From NCBI RefSeq assembly GCF_017315725.1, contig NZ_JAFLRG010000001.1:2294001-2358000 (forward strand): a stretch of 64,000 nt of DNA. Reading direction: 5' to 3'. Origin of the DNA: Trinickia acidisoli. Lineage in GTDB: Bacteria > Pseudomonadota > Gammaproteobacteria > Burkholderiales > Burkholderiaceae. The notes under the pieces are model-generated. The model was not told the origin of the DNA. It did not search any database and saw nothing but the letters and a program-made list of their open reading frames with translations. Both the position numbers and the translations under genes were made by a program. Shown here in pieces: positions 45,215 to 53,424 of the stretch (position 1 is its first letter; each line of letters opens with the position of its first letter).

Positions 45215-46216
45215 TCAGTAGGTGTTGAACATCTTCGCGATTTCATCGAGTGCATCGGTACGAGTTAGCGCCAGGGCGAGCAAGATACGGGCTTTCTGCG
45301 GATTGAGGTTATCGGCGCCGATAAAGCCGTTGCTGCGCAATTCAATACCGTCGCCAACCCGTCCACCGCCGGCACGGGTCGACACCACCACGGCAACGCC
45401 CGCGCGGGCAACCTCCCGCAACGCCGTCGTTTCAGCCGGCGTGCAACAGCCCGGCGCAAAGCCAGCCGCGACGATGCCGCGTGCGCCGGCTTCAGCCAGC
45501 GCGGCGATCACGCTGCCGTCCGCACCCGCATACGAATAAGTGATACCTACTAGCGGCAAATGGTCTAGATGGGCGACGTCGAACTCACTGTGCGGGGGCT
45601 CAATACGCACCGGGCGGCGATAAAACGCTATTCGGTCCGCGTCGCAATAACCGAGTACGCCGGTATCGCGCGATTGAAAGGCATGCAGGCGGTACGTCGA
45701 CGTTTTCGTCACATCCCGTGCCGCATGAATTTCGTCGTTCAACACAACGAGCACGCCCAGGCCGCGCGCGGCGGGATCAGCGGCAACGCGGACCGCGTTG
45801 TACAAGTTGAGCGCAGCGTCGGAAGACAACGCATTCGACGGCCGCTGTGCGCCGGCCAACACGACCGGCACGGCAACGTCGAGCGTGAGTTGCAGAAAAT
45901 ATGCCGTTTCCTCGAGGGTGGCCGTGCCGTGCAAGATGACAATACCGGCAAGATCCGGCGTCGACGCCTCCAGCTCACGACACATGGCCATCAATTCGCG
46001 CCACTCGTCGAAAAAGACGGCCGTGCTGCTCATCGTCCGAAACGGTATCTCGACGACTTCGACATGGGCCGGCACGGCGGGCAGCAGCCCAAGCAATTGC
46101 GCGGTGTCGAGCATCTTTCCACCCGCGTCGTAGTCGATCAGGTCGAAGGCGTCGCGGCCGACGGCGGCAATGGTGCCGCCTGTGCCGATCACCGCAACCT
46201 TGCACATATTCGTCAT
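45215..46216 (-). CDS. Asparaginase-family protein with Asp-to-Ala change in the catalytic motif
   Basis: A 333-residue type I/II L-asparaginase homologue without a signal peptide. The first nucleophile motif GTGGTIA (Thr15), the Lys of RDVTKT (Lys171) and HGTxTLEETA are all present. The second motif reads HGTAT: Ala99 (codon GCC) stands where asparaginases have Asp (Asp90 in the E. coli enzyme), which helps bind the substrate amino group. Altered substrate choice or loss of activity is therefore likely. It lies 46 bases after the transporter ATPase gene on the same strand; the ATG at 46216 follows a weak GAGG. Confidence 0.85.
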   Translation of the reverse strand: MTNMCKVAVIGTGGTIAAVGRDAFDLIDYDAGGKMLDTAQLLGLLPAVPAHVEVVEIPFRTMSSTAVFFDEWRELMAMCRELEASTPDLAGIVILHGTATLEETAYFLQLTLDVAVPVVLAGAQRPSNALSSDAALNLYNAVRVAADPAARGLGVLVVLNDEIHAARDVTKTSTYRLHAFQSRDTGVLGYCDADRIAFYRRPVRIEPPHSEFDVAHLDHLPLVGITYSYAGADGSVIAALAEAGARGIVAAGFAPGCCTPAETTALREVARAGVAVVVSTRAGGGRVGDGIELRSNGFIGADNLNPQKARILLALALTRTDALDEIAKMFNTY

Positions 46217-46262
46217 GTCGGGGCGATCCTCGTCATCGTCCAGCGCAGGCACTCGTCCACCT

Positions 46263-47021
46263 TCAGTGCTTGAGCACGCGAGACAAAAACAGTTGGGTCC
46301 TCTCATGCCGAGGATGGTCGAAGATGGCCGACGGCGGACCTTCTTCGAGTACACGGCCGTGGTCGATATAAATAACCCGGTCGGCAACCTCGCGCGCGAA
46401 ACCCATCTCGTGCGTCACGATCATCATCGTCATACCGGATCGCGCCAGTTCCCGCATCGCTTCGAGCACCTCGCCGACCATTTCCGGATCGAGCGCCGAG
46501 GTGGGCTCGTCGAACAACATCAACTTCGGCTCCATCGCCAACGAACGGGCGATCGCAACGCGCTGCTGCTGTCCGCCCGACAATTGCGCCGGATATTTAT
46601 TGACGTGCTCGCCGAGTCCAACGCGCGCCAACAATTTCAGCGCGCTTTCCTCAGCCTTCGCGCGCGGCCATTTGCGCACGCGGATGGGCGCCAGCATGAC
46701 GTTCTCCAGCGCTGTCTTATGCGGAAATAGATTGAAATGCTGGAACACCATGCCGACTTCGCGGCGAATTCCTGCAAGTTCCTTGCGAGAGGTCCCGAAA
46801 CCGTCGATCGACGGCGCCAGTTCGATGCCGTCCACCGACAGATGGCCATGGCCAAAATGCTCGAGGCCGTTGACACAGCGAATCAGCGTCGATTTCCCCG
46901 AACCGCTGGCGCCGATCAGTACGACAACTTCACCGCTCTTGACTTCCAAGTCGATGTCCTTCAAGACGTGGAAATCTCCATAGGACTTGTTGAGCTTGTG
47001 CATCTCGACCATCGCAGACAT
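46263..47021 (-). CDS. aapP: Amino-acid ABC transporter ATP-binding protein (AapP-like)
   Basis: A 252-residue ABC ATPase of the polar amino-acid class. Walker A is [10 protein letters not shown]-loop [12 protein letters not shown], signature [15 protein letters not shown], Walker [13 protein letters not shown] and switch His in [10 protein letters not shown]. The start at 47021 has AAGGAG with a six-base gap. It follows the two long permeases and belongs to an AapJQMP-type importer for a range of L-amino acids. Confidence 0.92.
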   Translation of the reverse strand: MSAMVEMHKLNKSYGDFHVLKDIDLEVKSGEVVVLIGASGSGKSTLIRCVNGLEHFGHGHLSVDGIELAPSIDGFGTSRKELAGIRREVGMVFQHFNLFPHKTALENVMLAPIRVRKWPRAKAEESALKLLARVGLGEHVNKYPAQLSGGQQQRVAIARSLAMEPKLMLFDEPTSALDPEMVGEVLEAMRELARSGMTMMIVTHEMGFAREVADRVIYIDHGRVLEEGPPSAIFDHPRHERTQLFLSRVLKH

Positions 47022-47102
47022 ACCCACTCCTTCGTTCGCTAATCTATCCGCATCAAGCGGAAAAAATCCGACTCCATCCGACTCCGATGGGCAAAGCAAC
47101 GC

Positions 47103-48242
47103 TCAGCGCGTACCCTGCCCCATCTTCCGTTCGAGCCTGCGCGCCACATAGGAAATCAACGAGCCGATCGCCAGATAGGTGGCGAAAAGAAAGCAATACA
47201 CCTCGTATTGGTGAGCGCTGTACTGCGGGTTGGACAGAATGAGCTGACCTGACTTGAGAAAATCGGTCAGACCAATGATGAACAGTGCAGGCACATTGTT
47301 GAAGAGGTCGAGCACATTCCCGACGAGCGCGGGAATCACGGCCTTCATTGCCTGCGGAAGGACAATGACGAAGCACTCGTCGCGCTTGCTGAAGCCAAGC
47401 GACTGAGCTGCCTCCATCTGCCCCTTCGCTACGCCCTGGATGCCGCCCCGCACATATTCGGCGGCGTATGCGGCATAGAAAAAGACGAAGCCTGCGACGC
47501 CTCTAGCGAGGTCGGATATATAGACCTGTGGAGGGAAGACGAGCGGAACGATGATCCACAGCCAGTAGACGATGCAGATCAGCGGTACCGATCGCACCAG
47601 TTCGATATACCCTGCGCAGGCCAGGCGCAGGCTGGCAAAGCGGCTATTGCGGCCGAACGCGAGCGCAATGCCGAGCGGCAGGCTCAGGAGCGTAGCGATC
47701 GCGGTAACCAGAACGCTCACGAGCAAGCCGCCCCAATGATCGACCCCAGCGGGCGCGAGAAGCGCGCAGATCGCGCCCAGCCCGGCTGCCCATAAAAAGC
47801 CGACGCCGCGCCCGAGTTGCGGCCAGCGCACCGTCGCTGCGCGCGCCGCAAGGAAGATTGCAACGTAGCAGCCCGTGCCCGCAACCCAGCGCAGATGCAG
47901 GCCAAAGGCCGCGGCGGACACGATCGCGAGCGCGGCGGCGATCATTGCCGTGCCGCGCCAGCGACGCGACATCAGCACGACGCCCAGCGTAATACCGACC
48001 AATGCGCAGAGGATCCCACCCGCTGCAAGAGCGCGCCACATCTGATCGCGCGGAAACGTCCCTACCAGCAACACCGTCAGATTGTCGAACACGACCGGCC
48101 ACTGCGCGACCGTCAACGCCCAGTGGGCAGCCAGATACGCCACATAAAGCGTCAACGGAATGGACACCACCGAAAGCAATGCGCTGGCGGGCGTGGCAAA
48201 CAGGTTGTAACGCGTCCAGCGGCCGATCGTCGTCGCCATCAT
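47103..48242 (-). CDS. aapM: Amino-acid ABC transporter permease (AapM-like)
   Basis: A 379-residue inner-membrane permease. It is much longer than HisM-type permeases because extra membrane segments precede the conserved domain, as in AapM. The conserved EAA loop is KGQMEAAQSLGFSKRDECFVIVLPQAMKAVIPALVGN. Its ATG overlaps the stop of aapQ in ATGA, giving tight coupling. It forms the membrane channel with AapQ. Confidence 0.92.
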   Translation of the reverse strand: MMATTIGRWTRYNLFATPASALLSVVSIPLTLYVAYLAAHWALTVAQWPVVFDNLTVLLVGTFPRDQMWRALAAGGILCALVGITLGVVLMSRRWRGTAMIAAALAIVSAAAFGLHLRWVAGTGCYVAIFLAARAATVRWPQLGRGVGFLWAAGLGAICALLAPAGVDHWGGLLVSVLVTAIATLLSLPLGIALAFGRNSRFASLRLACAGYIELVRSVPLICIVYWLWIIVPLVFPPQVYISDLARGVAGFVFFYAAYAAEYVRGGIQGVAKGQMEAAQSLGFSKRDECFVIVLPQAMKAVIPALVGNVLDLFNNVPALFIIGLTDFLKSGQLILSNPQYSAHQYEVYCFLFATYLAIGSLISYVARRLERKMGQGTR

Positions 48243-49525
48243 CGCGCTCCCTTCTTGATCACGCGCCGGTTGTATAGATTCATGAGCGCGCTGATCGATA
48301 CGCTGATCAGCAGATAAACGACCATGATGATGAGGATGCCTTCAAGAGATCGCCCGCTCTGGTTCGCCACGGTCCCATAGACATTGAACAAATCCGGAAA
48401 CCCGATCGCGATCGCAAAAGACGTGCTTTTCGTCAAGCTGATGTACTGGTTGCCGAGCGAAGGCAACATCACGCGCAGCGCTTGCGGTAAAACGATGACC
48501 CACAGCGATTCGCGTCCGCTGAGCCCCAACGCCGACGCCGCTTCCCACTGGCCTTTGTCGATCGCCTCCACGGCACCGCGCACGATCTCGGCAATGTACG
48601 CGGCGGTATTCACGCTCAATGCGGCGATCAGGCTCGCCATCTCGGGAGAACATCCGATGCCGCCGGACACCGAGAACAGACTCGCCACCGGATAGTCCAG
48701 CGAGAATGGCCGCCCGCCCACGAAGAAACCCGCGACGAGGATCAGAGTACTTGCGGCAAACGCACCTTGGCGCAGCTTGCGGGCACGCGACATACAGCCG
48801 ACCGCGGCCAAGGCCAACGCCACGCCGAGGAACGCCATGAACGTTTTCGCAGCGGGCGTCGCAATCAGCCACGGAATATAGACACCCTGCCGGCTAGCGA
48901 TGAGCGCACCGTGTAGCAGCGATGCTTGCGATAGGCTCGGCAGTTGTAGAACCACCGCGAAGTACCAGAATAGGATCTGAATCAGCAGCGGCGTGTTGCG
49001 AATGAGTTCGATGAATCCCCAGACCCAATTTTTAGCGACCCAGTTCTTCGACATCCGCGTCACGCCGAGCAGCACGCCCAGCACGGTCGACAGCGCGATC
49101 GAGATCAGTGCCACGACCAGCGTGTTGTAGAGCCCGGTGACCAACGCCTGGGCATTGGTCATTTGTGCGTTGAACGGCGACAGCGTCAGGCCATTGGGGC
49201 CATGGGTGAAAGTGAACCCTTCGCTGATGTCGAATCCCGCCTGCTGGCGCAGGAAGTCCAGGCTGAAGCCGATGCCGTGGCTGCGCAGCCCCGCCCACAC
49301 CATGCCGAGAAACGTGCCGAACACCGCGACGATCGCACCGAATATCAACGCCTGCACGAGCGCCGCGCGCAAGCGCGCCAAGCGCCGACGCGAGAGCCGT
49401 GGCGGGCGGGCCGCCGGCGGAATAGATCCAAACTGCGCGTCCTGCGATCCGGACAGGTTGATATGCCTCACCACACGCTCCCCACTGTCGTCAATTTGCC
49501 CGCTCCGATCAGGCGAATCGGTCAT
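48239..49525 (-). CDS. aapQ: Amino-acid ABC transporter permease (AapQ-like)
   Basis: A 428-residue permease with an N-terminal cytoplasmic stretch, extra membrane segments and the conserved loop KGQWEAASALGLSGRESLWVIVLPQALRVMLPSLGNQY. WVWGFIELIRNTPLLIQILFWYFAVV marks the first part of the transporter domain. The ATG at 49525 has GGAG seven bases upstream; the in-frame start at 49546 falls inside a strong stem-loop and is rejected. Confidence 0.92.
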   Translation of the reverse strand: MTDSPDRSGQIDDSGERVVRHINLSGSQDAQFGSIPPAARPPRLSRRRLARLRAALVQALIFGAIVAVFGTFLGMVWAGLRSHGIGFSLDFLRQQAGFDISEGFTFTHGPNGLTLSPFNAQMTNAQALVTGLYNTLVVALISIALSTVLGVLLGVTRMSKNWVAKNWVWGFIELIRNTPLLIQILFWYFAVVLQLPSLSQASLLHGALIASRQGVYIPWLIATPAAKTFMAFLGVALALAAVGCMSRARKLRQGAFAASTLILVAGFFVGGRPFSLDYPVASLFSVSGGIGCSPEMASLIAALSVNTAAYIAEIVRGAVEAIDKGQWEAASALGLSGRESLWVIVLPQALRVMLPSLGNQYISLTKSTSFAIAIGFPDLFNVYGTVANQSGRSLEGILIIMVVYLLISVSISALMNLYNRRVIKKGAR

Positions 49526-49545
49526 GGTCGACTCCGCGGCCCGCA

Positions 49546-49575
49546 ACGCCGGCCCGCTTCGTTAGCGGCCGGCGT
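49546..49575 (-). other. Strong stem-loop between aapJ and aapQ
   Basis: ACGCCGGCC pairs with GGCCGGCGT, and an inner GCT/AGC pair closes a TCGTT loop with one bulged base, giving about 12 base pairs. It begins 11 bases after the aapJ stop. No T-run follows. It probably protects the abundant binding-protein message and lowers permease expression, as in other importer operons. Confidence 0.65.
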
Positions 49576-49585
49576 GAGATCACTC

Positions 49586-50641
49586 TCAGTACCAGGGCGG
49601 CGAATAAATCAGGCCACCCTTGTTCCACAAAGCGTTCAACGACCCTTCGCGTTCGATTGCGTATGCCGTCTTCGGGCCGAGGTTCCTGTCGTAGATCTCC
49701 CCGTAATTGCCGACCGACGCGATCACCTTTTGCACGAAATCGGGCCTGATGCCCAAGTCCTGGCCGAAGGTGCCCGTGATGCCGAGGAACTTCGAGATGT
49801 ACGGGTTGGACGTTTTCAGAAACGTCGATAGATTCTTCGATGTGATTCCATCCTCCTCCGCCTCGAAGGTTGCATAGATCACCCACCGCAAGGCGGCGTT
49901 CCAACGCGGATCGTCTTGCGATGTAAATCCGGCCAGCGGCGATTTATCGAGCGTTTCGGGCAGGATCGTGAGCGCAGCGGGATCCGGCGCATTACCCTTC
50001 CAGCCGGCAAGCGCGGATTTGTCGGTGCTCATGACGTCGCATCGCCCCGAATTCAATGCGGCGAACAGCTTGTCCGTATCCTGGTACGTCAATACCTTGG
50101 TCGATGGCTTCCAGTTATGCGCTTTAATGTAGTTGGCCCACATCACTTCCGTGCCAGATCCCTGCGTGGTGCAGATCGTCGCGCCGTTCAGATCGCTGGC
50201 ATGCTTGGCCTTGAGGGACGTTTTAACGAGCATGCCCGTGCCATCGTAGAAGCTGACCGGGAGAAACGTCACGCCGACTGCCGATTCGCGCGTCGTCGTC
50301 ACCGTCGAATGTGCGAATACGACGTCCACCTGGCCGGTGCGCAGCGCGTTGAAGCGGCTCTTGTCGGTCACGATGACGAACCTCACCTTTTCCGGATCCC
50401 CCACTACGGCGGCTGCGACAGCCCGGCATAGATCGACATCCATGCCCTCCATCTTCCCGGTTTTGGGATTGAGGTAACCAAAGCCCGGCGTCGTGTTGTC
50501 CGTACCGCAGAGCAGCGTGCCGCGCTGTTTGACCGTGTCGAGATGTCCTTCGGCGCGCGCTGCCCCCATGCCGATGCAGAACATGCCGCAGCTCAATGCC
50601 AAGGCCGTGAGCAACCGACTCGAAGAAAAGCGAAATTTCAT
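49586..50641 (-). CDS. aapJ: General L-amino-acid-binding periplasmic protein (AapJ-like)
   Basis: A 351-residue binding protein with a signal peptide (SSSRLLTALALSCGMFCIGMGAARAEGH) and the AapJ-type start VKQRGTLLCGTDNTTPGFGYLNPKTGKMEGMDVDLCRAVAAAVVGD. AapJ proteins are longer than HisJ types, which fits. First gene of the operon aapJQMP followed by the asparaginase-like gene. GGGAG is upstream of the ATG. Homologues take a wide range of L-amino acids, so the specificity here is unknown. Confidence 0.93.
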   Translation of the reverse strand: MKFRFSSSRLLTALALSCGMFCIGMGAARAEGHLDTVKQRGTLLCGTDNTTPGFGYLNPKTGKMEGMDVDLCRAVAAAVVGDPEKVRFVIVTDKSRFNALRTGQVDVVFAHSTVTTTRESAVGVTFLPVSFYDGTGMLVKTSLKAKHASDLNGATICTTQGSGTEVMWANYIKAHNWKPSTKVLTYQDTDKLFAALNSGRCDVMSTDKSALAGWKGNAPDPAALTILPETLDKSPLAGFTSQDDPRWNAALRWVIYATFEAEEDGITSKNLSTFLKTSNPYISKFLGITGTFGQDLGIRPDFVQKVIASVGNYGEIYDRNLGPKTAYAIEREGSLNALWNKGGLIYSPPWY

Positions 50642-51041
50642 AAATGGTCTCCCGCCCGGAGAGCTATCGTCCCTACGCCTGTTCCGGGCACGGTCGGCGC
50701 GACGCGTTCCAATTTACTTAGTACTACTAACTTGCTTGGCGCCTGTACCTGCACACCGCCATCGCTGACTCTCCTGACAATTCCGCGCGTACCGCCGCAC
50801 TCAAATCTTCACGGAGTATCGGGATGATTGAATTCTATGTTTCAAAATAATTCCTAAAATCGGTGCTTTCCCTATCGTTTTTTGGAACAACTCATAAACA
50901 CGAGCATCGAGCGAGCGCGCCGTACGCCCATATCCACGATATGGCGAACCGACTAGAAAAAAAAGACGACACGCTCTTACATCAATCGAAAGTTTCGCTT
51001 ACGTGTCGCTAAGACATACTCTGCGAACGGAGGCACCCGGT
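50642..51041. other. Intergenic region upstream of aapJ and downstream of the SHMT-like gene
   Basis: About 400 bases with no convincing gene. It holds the aapJ promoter region, a 13-bp palindrome at 50718-50730 and a notably A/T-rich patch at about 50820-50970 compared with the surrounding DNA. No T-run terminator for aapJ-side transcription is needed because both flanking genes are on the minus strand. Confidence 0.6.
50718..50730. promoter_or_regulatory. Perfect 13-bp inverted repeat upstream of aapJ
   Basis: TTAGTACTACTAA: arms TTAGTA and TACTAA around a single central base. It is 77 bases upstream of the aapJ start, a plausible operator position for the LysR or IclR regulators of this region. 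The owner is not known. Confidence 0.45.
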
Positions 51042-52358
51042 TCAACGCAGGTAATGCAGCTTGGAAAACCGCCGGCGATACTCGCTCACGGCCGGCGCAA
51101 CGTCCTCGGGCGCATGACGGCGCAACAAAACGTCGGCGATGAAAGACGCGAGTCGCGGCATGTCGTCCGCGGTCATCCCCCAGCGAGCGATTTCCGGCGT
51201 ACCGAGCCGCAACCCGTTGACGTCCCCCTCGATCTCGGAGAGCGGCAAACCGATGCCGCACGCAAGAATGTTGGCTTTCCGGAGGCGCTTGGCCATGGCG
51301 TGGCCTCCGCCGAATCGATGTGCTTCGATTGCGAATTGGTGCGACGTCGTGACGCCGCGGTCCCGGGCGAACACGGGCAAGCCCTCGTCGACGAGGGCCT
51401 CGGCAAGCGCCTTGGCCGTCCTCACCATCTCCGCCGCATAGGCATGGCCGAACGCTTGCCAATCGAGCATCGTCATGGCGATCGATGCCGACTTGGACGC
51501 ATCGAAGTTGGCCGTCATGCCCGGATAGGCGATGGCATCGAGCTTTTGGGCGATCGGCTCGTCGTTGGTAACGATCAATCCGCCTGGGGCACCGGCCAGG
51601 CTCTTGTACGTGCTCATCGTCACCAGATGCGCGCCTTCGTCCAAGGGCTGCTGCCAAGCATGACCGGCGATGAGCCCGCACAGGTGCGCCGCGTCGTAGA
51701 GCACCGTTGCGCCGATCTCGTCGGCAATGGCTCGAACCTCCCCGATAGGATGCGGAAATAGGTTGAGGCTCTGGCCTAGCGTGATGACCTTGGGCCGCAA
51801 CCGCAATGCGTCTTCACGCAGTGCATCGAGATCGACGGTGTAGCCGCGCGCATCGAACGCCATGAGGTATGGCTTGACCCCGTACATCCCGGCGGCACCG
51901 TTCACGTGATGACTGAAGTGACCGCCGACCGTGGCGGGCGGAACAAACACGGTATCGCCCGGTTTAGCCGCTGCGATATAAGCATAGAGATTCGCGAGGG
52001 CACCGGACGCTACGCGTATTTCCGCGTAGCGCGCCTTGAATACCTGAGCGACCAGTTCCGCGGCCAACACCTCGATCTTCTCGACGCCCTCCAATCCCAT
52101 CTCGTACTTGTCGCCAGGGTAGCCGAGGGACGGTCGCGAGCCGACTCCCGCGGCCAACAGCGCCTCGGCCTTCGGGTTGATGGCGTTGGTGGCGGGATTG
52201 AGATTGAAGCAGTCACGCTCGTGAATGACACGGTTTTCTTCGACGAACGCCAGCAGGTCTCTCTCGTTCTGCTCGGGCGTCTGCGCGGCAAAGCGTTTTG
52301 CCAGCGCTTGGACATAGCTTTCCGAATCCCGCGGGACCCAAGTGCGCGCTTCCAACAT
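51042..52358 (-). CDS. Serine hydroxymethyltransferase-like PLP enzyme lacking hallmark residues
   Basis: A 438-residue fold-type I PLP protein clearly related to SHMT: PLP Lys252 in MSTYKSLAGAPGG, ring Asp222 and His225 in YDAAHLCGLIAG, and GYPG (79-82). It differs from true SHMT at the active site: SLGYPGDKYE replaces the usual AEGYPGKRYY, so Leu78 replaces the catalytic Glu (Glu57 of E. coli GlyA) and Glu86 replaces Tyr65; Tyr251 replaces the His before the Lys. Folate-dependent serine cleavage is therefore unlikely; an aldolase-like, eliminating or racemising reaction on another amino acid fits better. AAGGAA precedes the ATG at 52358. Confidence 0.85.
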   Translation of the reverse strand: MLEARTWVPRDSESYVQALAKRFAAQTPEQNERDLLAFVEENRVIHERDCFNLNPATNAINPKAEALLAAGVGSRPSLGYPGDKYEMGLEGVEKIEVLAAELVAQVFKARYAEIRVASGALANLYAYIAAAKPGDTVFVPPATVGGHFSHHVNGAAGMYGVKPYLMAFDARGYTVDLDALREDALRLRPKVITLGQSLNLFPHPIGEVRAIADEIGATVLYDAAHLCGLIAGHAWQQPLDEGAHLVTMSTYKSLAGAPGGLIVTNDEPIAQKLDAIAYPGMTANFDASKSASIAMTMLDWQAFGHAYAAEMVRTAKALAEALVDEGLPVFARDRGVTTSHQFAIEAHRFGGGHAMAKRLRKANILACGIGLPLSEIEGDVNGLRLGTPEIARWGMTADDMPRLASFIADVLLRRHAPEDVAPAVSEYRRRFSKLHYLR

Positions 52359-52506
52359 AGCGATTTCCTTCGTGATCGGGCCGCATCGGGCCCAGTGGTT
52401 GACTAGCCTTCGCAATCAATCCTAGGAGGCGCATATGCTTATGTATATTTATGTTTTTTGACGTAACACGTTAACTATTCTGTCCAATTGCGAAGGGAGC
52501 GATGCG

Positions 52507-53409
52507 ATGGACGTCGGACGTTTGCGAGCACTGCGCGAGCTGGCACAGTGCGGTACGATAGCCGCCGCCGGGCAGGCCCTATTCCTAACGCCTTCGGCCG
52601 TTTCGCAGCAGATTGCGCAGCTCGAGGAAGAGGCCGGCGTCAAACTCACCGAGCGCGTCGGCCGCGGCGTGCGGCTCACGCCCGCGGGCCAAGCCCTCGT
52701 GACACACACCGAGCGCATCATGGTCGTGCTGGACGAGGCGCGCTCGGAAATGGCGCAGTTGAAGCGGGAAATAGCCGGTGAGTTGCGCGTTGCCGCATTT
52801 CCATCGATCGCATCCGCCGTATTGCCCGACACAGTCAAAGCGCTGCAGCCGGTATTTCCGCGTTTGGAGATCGTGCTGGAAGAAATGGAACCCATCGACG
52901 GACTCGCGGCGCTGCGGTCCTGGAGAACGGACATCGCGTTGATCGACGATCTGTCGATCGTGCTGAGAAAAAGAGAGGAAAGCGTCGGCCTCGTGCCTCT
53001 GGCCGAGGATGTGCTGCACGTCGTACTCGCCGCAGACCATGCGCTGAGCAAAAAAGCCTCATTGAGCGTGGCCGACCTCAAACACGAAACCTGGGCGATC
53101 GATTCGACGTCGAGCGTCTTTGGCGATTTCATCACCAACTTGTGCCGTCGTGCCGGATACGAACCACGGATCAACGCCAAATGCCGCGGATTCGAGATGG
53201 TGGGCGCCATGGTGGCTTCCGCCTGTTCAGTGTCGATCGTCCCCGGTCTCAGGCGGACGCGCCCTCTCGCCGGCATCGCATGGGTCAAGCTGAGGCCGGA
53301 GGTTCGCCGCAAGATCTACGTCGCCTTTCGCCTCGGCGAGCGCAACCATCCGGCCGTCAAGGCGTTCGTCGAGGAAATCGTCCGGACAACATCACGACTC
53401 CTCGGTTAA
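52507..53409 (+). CDS. LysR-family transcriptional regulator
   Basis: A 300-residue regulator with the helix-turn-helix LRALRELAQCGTIAAAGQALFLTPSAVSQQIAQLEEEAGVKLTERVGRGVRLTPAGQAL and a LysR effector domain. It is divergent from the SHMT-like gene with 148 bases between and convergent with the class V aminotransferase. It belongs to the same subgroup as the LysR at 37150, so the two may co-regulate the region. GGGAG is near the start. Confidence 0.9.
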   Translation: MDVGRLRALRELAQCGTIAAAGQALFLTPSAVSQQIAQLEEEAGVKLTERVGRGVRLTPAGQALVTHTERIMVVLDEARSEMAQLKREIAGELRVAAFPSIASAVLPDTVKALQPVFPRLEIVLEEMEPIDGLAALRSWRTDIALIDDLSIVLRKREESVGLVPLAEDVLHVVLAADHALSKKASLSVADLKHETWAIDSTSSVFGDFITNLCRRAGYEPRINAKCRGFEMVGAMVASACSVSIVPGLRRTRPLAGIAWVKLRPEVRRKIYVAFRLGERNHPAVKAFVEEIVRTTSRLLG

Positions 53410-53424
53410 TTGCCTCGCGCAGCG

